Shown here in pieces: positions 24,800-34,092 of a stretch of DNA of 64,000 nucleotides. Origin of the DNA: an uncultured Muribaculaceae bacterium (GTDB lineage Bacteria > Bacteroidota > Bacteroidia > Bacteroidales > Muribaculaceae); contig CAJTPK010000018.1 in the NCBI GenBank assembly GCA_910578075.1, positions 8,860 to 72,859 of the forward strand. Reading direction: 5' to 3'. The number at the start of each line of letters is the position of its first letter. The first letter of the stretch is position 1. The notes under the pieces were generated by a model that saw only the letters and a program-made list of their open reading frames with translations, made no database searches and was not told the origin of the DNA. The position numbers and the translations under genes are program-made.

Positions 24800-27085
24800 A
24801 TGAAAAAGTTTATCATGATCATATTGTCATTATTACTTAATACAATTTGTGGCTTTGCTTACAATGCGCAAGTCGTTGATAATGAAAAGAACCCAATAGA
24901 AAGCGTTGACATCATTTTCTATAACTCAGCAAATGATTCAATTGGCCATGCCATCTCTGGAAAAAAGGGGGAATTTATATATGAAAATAATGTGGGATTC
25001 ATTGAATTTAGACACCACGATTACGAAGATCTTAAAGTGGATGTAACACTTGATAAAGATGCTATGTTTTTTTTAAAACCGGTCAAGGAATTAGGGGAAT
25101 TTGTGATTACAGCAGAAACCGCAAAGCGTTTTCTAACACATGACAGCTACATAATTTCACGTAAGTCAATGAAAAAGTATGTCAATGCGCTTCATGCCCT
25201 TAATGAAATTCCTTTTATATCCGTAGAGCCTAAAGGCAATCTGCAATATAAGGGAAATAGCAATATCGGAATAATGATTAATGGCATCCCGGCAACTGCA
25301 AAGGAAATATCATCTCTATCTAAAGATGACATTGCAAAAGTTGATGTCTACTCAACTCCGCCTCAGGAATTTGTAGGACAAAACATAAGCGCTGCTATTG
25401 ACATCATATTAAAGGAGGGTATCACCGGTGGTAATGGTTCTATTCAAACAAGTAACTCCATCAACAGAGTATGGGGAGACAATAATATTGCTTTTTATTA
25501 TAATTACAAACGCTCAAGATTCTCAGTACAAGCAAATAACACATACCGAAGGTTATGGGGAGGCAGTCAAGACCAGAAAATATCATATAACTTTGGAGGC
25601 GTTGACTTTGTAAAGACAAAAGTCGGCATTGACGAAAAATCACATGTGAATGAAAACAGTTTCGGGTTTACATTTCAGAATGGACTTAAAAATAATTACA
25701 TAGTAAATGCATCAGTGACAGGCGAAATAAACAGAGTCAATTCTAACAACATCCAAAATGTAGTCACTTCCAATGGCAATAAATATCTTGCATACAATAA
25801 TTCAAGTACACCATTCCAGAGAATAACCGCAGCTGCAAGTTTCCGCAAGTATTTAGGCATTGATGGTAAAAATGGTTATGTGTCAGCAATGTTTTCATGG
25901 TCCGGAAACACAGGGAAGAATTATTCCTCATATCAAGAAACCGCACCTAAAGAAAATGCCACCGGGTTCTTCGCAGAAACTTCCATTAAACAACGCACTA
26001 ATGCAATATACGGCAGAGCTGATTATGTATCACCGAGTAAAGAATGGGGGCGTGTGACTTTCAGTATTCAGGATTCACATCAGGTATACAAGGAGCTTGA
26101 ACAGACTCCCGACTTTTACACAAGAACAAACTGGCTTAATATCTACGGCACATACTTCGTAAAATACAAAGCTTTCTACTTCTCTGTTCTTGCCGGTGTC
26201 ACGCATAATGAGAACTTTTCAAAAGCTATTGACCGAACAGAAAAATACACAAGACCTGTTGTGAATACGAAAATATACTACTACCCATCTGGGCCCTTTA
26301 GGTTCGATGTGTATTACGATTATGGTTCCGGGGGGCCTTCGTTGGCTCAAAGAACATCAGTTCCGAGATGGCAAGACAACTTTTATGTATATCAAGGTAA
26401 CCCAGCCCTTACAAATTACAATACGCACAAGATTGGGCTGGATGGTTCTTTCAGCAATAAATATGTGGAAGTTGCCGCCTCTCTTTCATATTCTACAGCA
26501 CCTGGAAACATAGGCACACTATTTAAGTATTCAGATGAATACATTCTTGAGACTCTTGTTAACCAGAAAGAATATCGGTCGTTCGACACCTCATTGAGTC
26601 TCACTTTATTCCCTCTTGGTAAAAGACTCTGGTCTGTAAGAGGAAGTGCAAGATGGGGACGTATATGGGGAGAGAACGATGTTTACACCTATCATGGCAA
26701 TAATACTTTTTATTGGATTAGTTCCTCTGTTAATCTCAACAAATGGAATTTTGGAACAAGCATACAATTGCAAAGCGAGAAATTCAATGGTTCGTCAACC
26801 ATTACTCGTCCATTTACATGGCATATATACGGATACTATCGACCAATAGAAAATATCAGCATCGGGATTGACTGGTCTTCACCATTCATGAAACATTCTC
26901 ATGAAAAAGAATGGACAGTTAAAGAAGCTCTCGTACAAATGAATTCCAATTATTATTCGAAATCATTTGCCAATAGACTTTCAATCGAATTCAATTATTA
27001 CTTTAATTTTGGCAAACGCCACAATGATTATGAAAGAGCATTCACTGGTTCTCAAGCAGAATCAGGCGTATTGAAACGTAATTGA
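24800..27085 (+). CDS. Outer-membrane beta-barrel protein, TonB-receptor-like
   Basis: 761-residue outer-membrane protein. Signal peptide 1-20 (cleavage after GFA), then a carboxypeptidase-regulatory-like beta-sandwich (about 21-95), a plug-like domain (about 105-215, with INGIPATAKEIS and VDVYSTPPQEFVG), then a long barrel rich in alternating aromatic strands ending near FNYYFNFGKR. This matches the outer-membrane beta-barrel family related to TonB-dependent receptors; no convincing TonB box is seen. The gene is AT-rich and ends nine bases before a C39 exporter gene, so it may be the outer-membrane exit, or the receptor, for the exported peptide. That coupling is inference. Confidence 0.82.
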   Translation: MKKFIMIILSLLLNTICGFAYNAQVVDNEKNPIESVDIIFYNSANDSIGHAISGKKGEFIYENNVGFIEFRHHDYEDLKVDVTLDKDAMFFLKPVKELGEFVITAETAKRFLTHDSYIISRKSMKKYVNALHALNEIPFISVEPKGNLQYKGNSNIGIMINGIPATAKEISSLSKDDIAKVDVYSTPPQEFVGQNISAAIDIILKEGITGGNGSIQTSNSINRVWGDNNIAFYYNYKRSRFSVQANNTYRRLWGGSQDQKISYNFGGVDFVKTKVGIDEKSHVNENSFGFTFQNGLKNNYIVNASVTGEINRVNSNNIQNVVTSNGNKYLAYNNSSTPFQRITAAASFRKYLGIDGKNGYVSAMFSWSGNTGKNYSSYQETAPKENATGFFAETSIKQRTNAIYGRADYVSPSKEWGRVTFSIQDSHQVYKELEQTPDFYTRTNWLNIYGTYFVKYKAFYFSVLAGVTHNENFSKAIDRTEKYTRPVVNTKIYYYPSGPFRFDVYYDYGSGGPSLAQRTSVPRWQDNFYVYQGNPALTNYNTHKIGLDGSFSNKYVEVAASLSYSTAPGNIGTLFKYSDEYILETLVNQKEYRSFDTSLSLTLFPLGKRLWSVRGSARWGRIWGENDVYTYHGNNTFYWISSSVNLNKWNFGTSIQLQSEKFNGSSTITRPFTWHIYGYYRPIENISIGIDWSSPFMKHSHEKEWTVKEALVQMNSNYYSKSFANRLSIEFNYYFNFGKRHNDYERAFTGSQAESGVLKRN

Positions 27086-27093
27086 CGTGAGAT

Positions 27094-29313
27094 ATGACCA
27101 AATTTAGAGTTGTCCACCAACTTGATGCGATGCAATGCGGAGTAGCCTGCATATCAATGATATGTAGACACTTCGGACGCTATTATTCTTCAGAAACGCT
27201 AAATAGATTTCTCAGACCTTCTACAGAGGGAGTTTCTGTTAAAGGCATGGCGAATTTGTGTGAGATAATTGGGATAGACACCATTACAGGCAAAATATCG
27301 ATAGACGATTTAGCTGAATCCCCATTGCCATGCGTTCTTCATTGGAACCAAAATCATTTTGTTGTTCTGTATAGTATCAGTGGTAAGAAAACGCAGACTA
27401 AGGATAAGCGGAAATATCATGTCGCAGATCCTGCAAAAGGCAAAATTCAATACTCAACGTCCGAGATGATATACCATTGGGCAAGTAATACAGATTCCAA
27501 CATTGACAAACCTACTGGTATAGCCATGTTTTTCGAGCCTCTTCCAAGCTTTAAAGAACGCCAGATTGATAACGAATCTCCACGTAGAAGTTTTAAATTA
27601 TTATTCGATTATTTCAAGGCATATAAAAAGCAATTTGCCTCTATTGCTCTAGCTCTCTTAATCGGGTCTGCACTTCAGCTTGTACTCCCATTTCTTATGC
27701 AATGGATTGTGGATATTGGCATCAAGAACGAAGATATACGTTTTATATGGTTGATTTTACTGGGAGAACTATTGATTGTAATTGGAAGAGCTGGTGCAGA
27801 CTTCATTCGCAGATGGATTCTACTGAAAATCTCAACAAAGATAAACATATCACTTGTAAGCGACTTCTTCATAAAACTTCTCAAGCTTCCGATGTCGTTT
27901 TTCGATACGAAACTCATGGGGGATCTTCTTCAAAGAATGGGAGATCATGATAGGGTGCAGACATTTCTTACCGGAGAATTACTTGGGCTGGTGTTCACAA
28001 TTATTACTTTTATCGTGCTTGGGGCGATGCTGTGTGTATATGATATATTCATATTTGCGGTGTTCTTGACATGTAGCACAATTTATGGAATGTGGATAGC
28101 CTCATTCTTAAGCAAACGAAAAGTTCTCGATTACGAAGTCTTTGAGAAGCAGGCAATAAATAATAACCTCACATATCGGTTCATATCTTCAATCCAGGAA
28201 ATAAAATTGCAAAGTTGTGAACAAAGAAGAAGATTGGAATGGGAAGACACCCAATCAAATCTACTGAATACACGTCTGAAACGTCTGAAACTACAGCAGA
28301 CACAGGAGGCTGGAAGCATTTTCATAGGTGAAATTAGAAACATACTTATAACTGTATTGACAGCAACAGCTGTAATCAATCATGATATGACCTTGGGCGG
28401 AATGCTTGCTGTACAATATATCATTGGGCAACTTAGCAGTCCGGTTTCACAAATGATGGGGTTTATATATTCCATTCAAGATGTAAAAATATCAATGGAA
28501 AGAATCAATGAGATTCATGATAGTAAAAATGAACAACAAGCCTCAGGAGCTATAAGACAATTTCCATCTGACAATCGAGATATTGAATTAAAAAAAGTAG
28601 ATTTCAAATATGATATACATCGATCAAGTAAGACACTTGACGATATTAACGTTCTGATTAAAGGTGGTGAAACCACAGCTATTGTCGGGACATCGGGTAG
28701 CGGAAAGACTACAATAATCAAACTACTACTCGGATATTACCATCCACTAAATGGTAAGATTGAAATCGGTGGTCATAATTTAAATAATTATAATATGAAA
28801 TGGTGGAGGGGTATGTGTGGTGTTGTCATGCAAGATGGTGTGATTTTTTCAGAGTCTATAGCAAGGAACATAGCGGTAAGCGATGGTAAAGTCGATGTAT
28901 GCAGGATTAGAGAAGCCGCAAAAATTGCATGTGCGGACAAATTTATAGAAGCGCTTCCATTAAAATATGAGACGAAAATCGGTCCTGATGGAATGGGGTT
29001 AAGCATTGGTCAACGACAACGTATATTGATTGCCCGCGCCGTTTATAAAAATCCTGATTATATATTTTTCGATGAAGCAACAAACTCTCTTGATGCAAAT
29101 AACGAGAAGGAAATTGTTGATAATCTCACGGCATTTTTCAAAGGAAAAACAGTAGTTATTGTTGCTCATAGATTATCAACTGTCAAGAATGCAGACAAGA
29201 TTATTGTGATTGATGAGGGGAATATTGTTGAATCCGGAACTCATGACTCTTTAATTTCAGCTAAGGGATACTACTTCAATCTTGTACGCAATCAAATTGA
29301 TATCGGCAATTAA
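27094..29313 (+). CDS. C39-peptidase-containing ABC exporter (PCAT)
   Basis: 739-residue bifunctional transporter that cleaves a leader peptide and exports the core peptide. The N-terminal C39 domain has Cys15 in DAMQCGVACISM, His88 in NQNHFVVLY and Asp112 in VADPAKG. A six-helix membrane domain (about 165-460) follows, then the ATPase with Walker A GTSGSGKTT, signature LSIGQRQR, Walker B YIFFDEATNSLD and the switch histidine in VAHRLST. The usual substrates are double-glycine-type bacteriocin or RiPP precursors. No HlyD-type adaptor gene and no clear precursor lie nearby. AT-rich like its partner; probably acquired horizontally. Confidence 0.9.
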   Translation: MTKFRVVHQLDAMQCGVACISMICRHFGRYYSSETLNRFLRPSTEGVSVKGMANLCEIIGIDTITGKISIDDLAESPLPCVLHWNQNHFVVLYSISGKKTQTKDKRKYHVADPAKGKIQYSTSEMIYHWASNTDSNIDKPTGIAMFFEPLPSFKERQIDNESPRRSFKLLFDYFKAYKKQFASIALALLIGSALQLVLPFLMQWIVDIGIKNEDIRFIWLILLGELLIVIGRAGADFIRRWILLKISTKINISLVSDFFIKLLKLPMSFFDTKLMGDLLQRMGDHDRVQTFLTGELLGLVFTIITFIVLGAMLCVYDIFIFAVFLTCSTIYGMWIASFLSKRKVLDYEVFEKQAINNNLTYRFISSIQEIKLQSCEQRRRLEWEDTQSNLLNTRLKRLKLQQTQEAGSIFIGEIRNILITVLTATAVINHDMTLGGMLAVQYIIGQLSSPVSQMMGFIYSIQDVKISMERINEIHDSKNEQQASGAIRQFPSDNRDIELKKVDFKYDIHRSSKTLDDINVLIKGGETTAIVGTSGSGKTTIIKLLLGYYHPLNGKIEIGGHNLNNYNMKWWRGMCGVVMQDGVIFSESIARNIAVSDGKVDVCRIREAAKIACADKFIEALPLKYETKIGPDGMGLSIGQRQRILIARAVYKNPDYIFFDEATNSLDANNEKEIVDNLTAFFKGKTVVIVAHRLSTVKNADKIIVIDEGNIVESGTHDSLISAKGYYFNLVRNQIDIGN

Positions 29314-29515
29314 TAGTCATTAAATATACTTAGAAAATAATCAACGCCATGTTTTAAGAACCTACAAATCCTTTTAAAAGTTGCCGGTCATAAGAAATTA
29401 CAAAATCAAGTCTAAGGTGTAAGGTGGGAAATAATGTTGAGGTTGGTTTTCTGCGATATTTTTAGTAACTTTACATATGGGAAAGTTTGGATAATTATTC
29501 GATAACAAAGCAGAT

Positions 29516-30628
29516 ATGTATACGCCTCCTTTCAAAATTACCTCACGGATTCTCAATCTTGTTGCTGAAATCTCAGCCAAGATTGAGCGTTATGCCATAT
29601 TGCTGGAGCAGGATGCTGAATTACGCCTGCGCAAGGCCAACCGCATCAAGACTATCCATAGCTCCCTTGCTATTGAGGGTAATGAACTTACCGAAGGACA
29701 GGTGCGTGATATAATTAATGGAAAGAATGTTGTGGCTCCGCTTCGTGAAATTCAAGAAGTAAAGAACGCCATAGCTACATACGACTTATTCCCAACTCTT
29801 AATCCATTTGATGAGAAAGACCTGCTCCGTGCTCATCAAACAATGATGCTGGGATTAGTTGATAATCCCGGTCGTTGGCGTGCCAGCGGTGTCGGTGTGT
29901 TCGGAGAAAAAGGATGCGTTCATATGGCACCTCCTGCCAACATGGTTCCGACATTGATGTCTGATTTGTTCGGATGGCTTAAAAATTCAGATGATCATCT
30001 GCTTATACGCTCATGCGTTTTCCATTATGAGTTTGAGTTTGTACATCCGTTTATTGATGGAAACGGCCGCACAGGCCGTCTGTGGCAATCGCTGATATTG
30101 TCACAACTTCATCCTCTGTTTGCCCATCTGCCTGTAGAAAATATGGTTTATTCCAATCAGCAAGCCTATTACGATGCTCTCACAGCATCAACAGCAGCAG
30201 GAGAGTCCACACCTTTCATCGAATTTATGCTCGGTGAGATATTTGCCACTCTTGAAAAGCACAAGGGTGAGGAAATCATTACAGAACTTGACGGTTTTAA
30301 ATTCAAATCCTCTTTTGCATCAACTTTTTCAGAAGAATTTGCACGAACTTTTGCACGAACTTTTGCACGAACAATAGCCCAAGGGATAAAGACTTTTGCG
30401 AATAGGGAAAAGACATTTAACGTCTGTCAGCAAATATTGGTTCTAATTAAAAGCAAGGAAAGCATTAACGCAAAACTATTGAGCATCTCAACCGGGGTAG
30501 CAGAGCGCACGGTGCGGACATACCTGAAGTTGCTTACAGAAGCTGGCATTATACGTTACTCTGGAACTACAAACAATGGTGTATGGCAAATAACCCTAAA
30601 AGAAAAAAGCGACAACGAGAAAGCTTAG
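29516..30628 (+). CDS. Fic family protein with N-terminal inhibitory motif
   Basis: 370-residue Fic-domain protein, expected to transfer AMP (or another nucleotide moiety) to a hydroxyl side chain. The active loop is HPFIDGNGRTGR with His177. An inhibitory motif SLAIEGN (Ser50, Glu54, Gly55, Asn56) in the N-terminal helix marks a self-inhibited class II enzyme. The C-terminus (about 300-370) looks like a winged helix (VAERTVRTYLKLLTEAGIIRY). Between the domains, F-A-R-T is repeated three times from an exact 12-base DNA repeat. The stop overlaps the convergent acyltransferase stop. Target unknown; no separate antitoxin is seen. Confidence 0.9.
   Translation: MYTPPFKITSRILNLVAEISAKIERYAILLEQDAELRLRKANRIKTIHSSLAIEGNELTEGQVRDIINGKNVVAPLREIQEVKNAIATYDLFPTLNPFDEKDLLRAHQTMMLGLVDNPGRWRASGVGVFGEKGCVHMAPPANMVPTLMSDLFGWLKNSDDHLLIRSCVFHYEFEFVHPFIDGNGRTGRLWQSLILSQLHPLFAHLPVENMVYSNQQAYYDALTASTAAGESTPFIEFMLGEIFATLEKHKGEEIITELDGFKFKSSFASTFSEEFARTFARTFARTIAQGIKTFANREKTFNVCQQILVLIKSKESINAKLLSISTGVAERTVRTYLKLLTEAGIIRYSGTTNNGVWQITLKEKSDNEKA
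30338..30372 (+). repeat. 12-bp tandem repeat inside the fic gene
   Basis: Three consecutive copies of TTTGCACGAACT (the last one base short) encode F-A-R-T three times. Copy-number change would keep the reading frame. Confidence 0.85.
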
Positions 30629-31647
30629 GTTGAAGCGTCAAAATAAAGTCTATTCCAGAGATAGCGACGGAACGTATCGAGAGGGATAGCTATCAGATAA
30701 GTCAGCAAGGGTATCAGGAGAGCTGCAACGGTGAAGGCTGGGATAGACATAGATGTCCACAGGTTGATAATCTCGGGGCGCATAAAGTCACCCCAGATTT
30801 CGGGTGCCTTGTGGATCAGATAAACGGCAAAGGCTGAACGCGCGATGCCGTTGACAAGCGGCGAACTAAACTTAAGAGATCTAAAAAACATAAAGAATGC
30901 CACCGATGCCAAAACAACAGCCGGTGCGTTATATGCATACGCCTTAACAGGCTCAAGATAAAGCGATGACAAGAATATCATCCCAGTGGCGAAGATATAC
31001 GCTATGCCTGAAATCCATCTGTCGCACAACAACGGCCATCTATCTACCGCCCCGGTAATCCACCGCCCTGTCAGATACATCATCACCAACTGAATCACGG
31101 TATATCCCGTCGGATTGAATTTAGCTCCCCACCACCATCCGCTCCACAGATTGAAAACAATGAAAGCTGACAGTATAACCGTGAACTGACGGAAACTCAG
31201 CCTGTCAACACCCGCATTCAAGAACGGGCTGAGAAGCATGAGGCAAAAATAAGCCGGAACATACCAGAGATCGGTATGAGAGAGCACAAGCCAGCTTTCT
31301 CCCCATATAGTCCATGAGAAGGCTTTACCCAAAAGAAGTGGCGCAAACGATGCTATCAATACAGAATAGAATACACACTGGAAAAGGAAGGAGGCAATCC
31401 CCTTCCATCTCAGTTTTATTCCAAAATAACCGGAAATAAGCGTGAAACAGTTCACACCTATAATCGAAATAGATTCTACCGCGAGACGCCAGCTGTCGCG
31501 AGCTGTCAAGTCCGACAGATTGCCGTTGATGAAAGGTAGCCCTAAGGAAGCTCCATCAACATGGACAAGCACAACAAGGAGCATGCTCACAATCCGCAAC
31601 AGCTCCATATTCGATGCTCTCACGCGGGATGAGGCTTTTGATGTCAT
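30625..31647 (-). CDS. Acyltransferase 3 family membrane protein
   Basis: 340-residue integral membrane acyltransferase (OafA/NodX-like), normally O-acetylating or acylating surface polysaccharides. The N-terminal motif NMELLRIVSMLLVVLVH carries the conserved histidine, and about ten membrane helices follow. The start ATG overlaps the ispG stop (ATGA), so it is translationally coupled to ispG even though the pathways are unrelated. The sugar acceptor cannot be predicted. Confidence 0.85.
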   Translation of the reverse strand: MTSKASSRVRASNMELLRIVSMLLVVLVHVDGASLGLPFINGNLSDLTARDSWRLAVESISIIGVNCFTLISGYFGIKLRWKGIASFLFQCVFYSVLIASFAPLLLGKAFSWTIWGESWLVLSHTDLWYVPAYFCLMLLSPFLNAGVDRLSFRQFTVILSAFIVFNLWSGWWWGAKFNPTGYTVIQLVMMYLTGRWITGAVDRWPLLCDRWISGIAYIFATGMIFLSSLYLEPVKAYAYNAPAVVLASVAFFMFFRSLKFSSPLVNGIARSAFAVYLIHKAPEIWGDFMRPEIINLWTSMSIPAFTVAALLIPLLTYLIAIPLDTFRRYLWNRLYFDAST

Positions 31648-33266
31648 ACCTGTATTTCAGGATGGTCAATACGAATAAGATCTATCAACGCAGGCAACGC
31701 CTCTTCCGCAGGAATGTTCTTCCTGATCAATTCTTTACCTCGGTATATGCTGACACGACCCGGACCTGCCCCAACATATCCATAGTCGGCATCCGCCATC
31801 TCTCCGGGACCGTTGACAATGCATCCCATAACGCCTATCTTAAGGCCGTTCATTCCTTTGGTTGCTTCCTTGACATCCTGCAATGTCTTCTGAAGGTCGA
31901 ACAACGTACGCCCGCAACTCGGACAAGCAATATATTCCGTCTTGCTCATACGCAATCGCGTTGCCTGAAGGATGGCCAACTCAAGCTCTGCAAGGGTAGC
32001 ATCATCGAAATTCGGGTTGACCACCTCTATTCCGCTGGCGTATCCATTAAGAAGGAGGAAGCCAAAATCGGCACCGGCTTTAATGCGCAGTGAGTCGATA
32101 TCCGTATCAGCATATTCAAGACTTACAACAACCGGATTGGTGTAGCCTGCCGCAACAAAACAGTCGATATATGACATAATCTCTGCCGGAGCGTTTACAT
32201 GCCGGGATTTTATAACCAATGGTCCCGCAAACTCAGGATTCTTTACCGGCATGGAGGCATCCACAAGGAAGAAGATATCTTCCGGATTATCAGCATGCAT
32301 TGACACAATCCTGTCTGCATATCCTTTGATCTTACCGAGATAATTTCTTGACGCGCCATCCTTTACAATTTTAGGAACCGCTATGGGGGCATGGTTCTGA
32401 CGCAAAGCTATATATTCACGCAAGGTCAAAGCAACGGGAATCTCATTTTCAGGAGGCTCACTTAGCGAGACGCGGATTGTGTCTCCTATACCCTCCGCAA
32501 GCAACGCACCGATTCCAACCGCGCTTTTAATACGGCCATCCTCAGCATCTCCAGCTTCGGTGACACCAAGATGGAGAGGAAATGTCATACCCTTCTCTTC
32601 CATGCGCTTTGAAAGCAGTTTCACAGTCTCAACCATCACCGATGTGTTGGAAGCCTTTATGGATATCACGACATCATCGAAACTCTCGCGACGACATACC
32701 TCAAGAAACTCCATCACAGATTCCACCATTCCTGCCGGAGTGTCGCCATATCTACTCATTATCCTGTCAGACAATGATCCATGATTCACACCAAGCCTGA
32801 CTGCCACCCCATTCTCGCGACATAGCGTCAGGAAAGGCACGAGGGTATCCTCGATTCTCTTTAACTCGGCAGCATACTCATCATCGGTAAATTCAAGTTT
32901 ACGGAATATGCGTGCAGCGTCCACAAAATTTCCGGGGTTTATCCTGACTTTGTCTGCGGTACGAGCCGCCTCAAAAGCGGCCTTGGGATTAAAATGCACA
33001 TCGGCTGAAACGGGGACATCGCATCCATGAGCACGCATACGCTCACGTATGATGCCAAGCGAGGATGCCTCCCGCACTCCCTGTGTTGTGAAGCGCACAA
33101 GTTCTCCGCCCGCCTCAGCAATGCGACGTGCCTGCGCAACACTATTCTCTATATCATTTGTATCAGTATTAGCCATAGACTGAACCAACACCGGATTATC
33201 ACCTCCGATAACCGCCCCTCCTACTTTCACTGCATGAGTGGGACGTCTCTTATAATTATAAATCAT
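31644..33266 (-). CDS. ispG: 4-hydroxy-3-methylbut-2-enyl-diphosphate synthase
   Basis: 540-residue IspG (GcpE), the iron-sulfur enzyme converting MEcPP to HMBPP in the MEP isoprenoid pathway. The N-terminal barrel contains VQSMANTDTND and ADVHFNPKAA. A middle insertion domain (about 260-400) places it in the three-domain class found in Bacteroidetes, Chlamydiae and plants. The cluster ligands are in CPSCGRTLFDL and MGCIVNGPGEMADADYG. It lies within a minus-strand run starting at the RluA-type gene and is followed by the acyltransferase in an ATGA overlap. Confidence 0.95.
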   Translation of the reverse strand: MIYNYKRRPTHAVKVGGAVIGGDNPVLVQSMANTDTNDIENSVAQARRIAEAGGELVRFTTQGVREASSLGIIRERMRAHGCDVPVSADVHFNPKAAFEAARTADKVRINPGNFVDAARIFRKLEFTDDEYAAELKRIEDTLVPFLTLCRENGVAVRLGVNHGSLSDRIMSRYGDTPAGMVESVMEFLEVCRRESFDDVVISIKASNTSVMVETVKLLSKRMEEKGMTFPLHLGVTEAGDAEDGRIKSAVGIGALLAEGIGDTIRVSLSEPPENEIPVALTLREYIALRQNHAPIAVPKIVKDGASRNYLGKIKGYADRIVSMHADNPEDIFFLVDASMPVKNPEFAGPLVIKSRHVNAPAEIMSYIDCFVAAGYTNPVVVSLEYADTDIDSLRIKAGADFGFLLLNGYASGIEVVNPNFDDATLAELELAILQATRLRMSKTEYIACPSCGRTLFDLQKTLQDVKEATKGMNGLKIGVMGCIVNGPGEMADADYGYVGAGPGRVSIYRGKELIRKNIPAEEALPALIDLIRIDHPEIQV

Positions 33267-33294
33267 ATGATGAGTAGGTTATTTAGAGTCCATC

Positions 33295-34083
33295 TCAATG
33301 GATAATAGTCATAAAGAAAACCGCGGAAAAACCGACAGCGTATCCAGCCACAACCTGCCATACCGAATGCCGTCCAAGCCATATACGCGATGTGCCTAAC
33401 AAACCGGCAAGACCTATCGTGATCAAGAGCCAGATAAATGCACTCTCCATCGGAAATCCATAACGGAGAATACGAAGCAGCAACGCGACTATACCCGCAA
33501 TGCCTGCAGCATGTGCTGAAATCTTCCAACGGAAGTTGATGATCAGATTCACCAACGCAGCCACCGCGCCTCCTGCAAAAAACATCACAAGCCACAAAGG
33601 AGCGCCCTTATACCACATGAAAGCCCCTGTGCCAGCCATGCTTACAATCGATATTATATAGGGAATCAATCTCTCCTTCCTGCCATTAAGACCGATATCC
33701 TGCACCAGCCCCATACGTTTCAAAAGAAACACCAACAACGCAGGAACCGCCACTGTGAAAGCTGCCGTCACAAGGGTAAAAACAGTTTTTACCGACATAG
33801 GGGTGAAATCCAATATTGACACATTGAATGCCAACAACACACCGTATACAGGCATCAGCAAGGGGACAAGCGCCCACGACAGGAAAGTAGCCACGCCATC
33901 AGCCAAGCGCTCGCCTCCAGAAGGCATAGCGTCTTCTTTGCGATCGCCCATAGAATCTCCAGGGGCATCGCGCCTTACGTCATCGCGGGCAATTTCCTCC
34001 TTCTCTATTTCTACAATCACTTCCTCTTCAGGTTCGTCATCAAGCGGAGAAGGGGGGTAATATGATGATGTGTCAAGTTTCAT
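33295..34083 (-). CDS. PAP2-like integral membrane protein
   Basis: 262-residue protein with an acidic cytoplasmic N-terminus (about 1-55; rich in Glu/Asp) and six to seven membrane helices. The C-terminal half resembles a PAP2-type phosphatase: ISAHAAGIAGIVALL stands where the central SGH motif would be, and SRIWLGRHSVWQVVAGYAVG where the last motif would be. The match is imperfect, so catalytic activity is uncertain. It is placed between an RluA-type gene and ispG in one transcription unit; a role with isoprenoid phosphates is only suggested by that context. Confidence 0.65.
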   Translation of the reverse strand: MKLDTSSYYPPSPLDDEPEEEVIVEIEKEEIARDDVRRDAPGDSMGDRKEDAMPSGGERLADGVATFLSWALVPLLMPVYGVLLAFNVSILDFTPMSVKTVFTLVTAAFTVAVPALLVFLLKRMGLVQDIGLNGRKERLIPYIISIVSMAGTGAFMWYKGAPLWLVMFFAGGAVAALVNLIINFRWKISAHAAGIAGIVALLLRILRYGFPMESAFIWLLITIGLAGLLGTSRIWLGRHSVWQVVAGYAVGFSAVFFMTIIH

Positions 34084-34092
34084 AATATAAAT

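Noticed and set aside
29433..29504. Short 23-codon frame just before fic considered as an antitoxin
   Set aside because: Too short, no inhibitory SxxxE(G/N) motif, and Fic already carries its own inhibitory helix.
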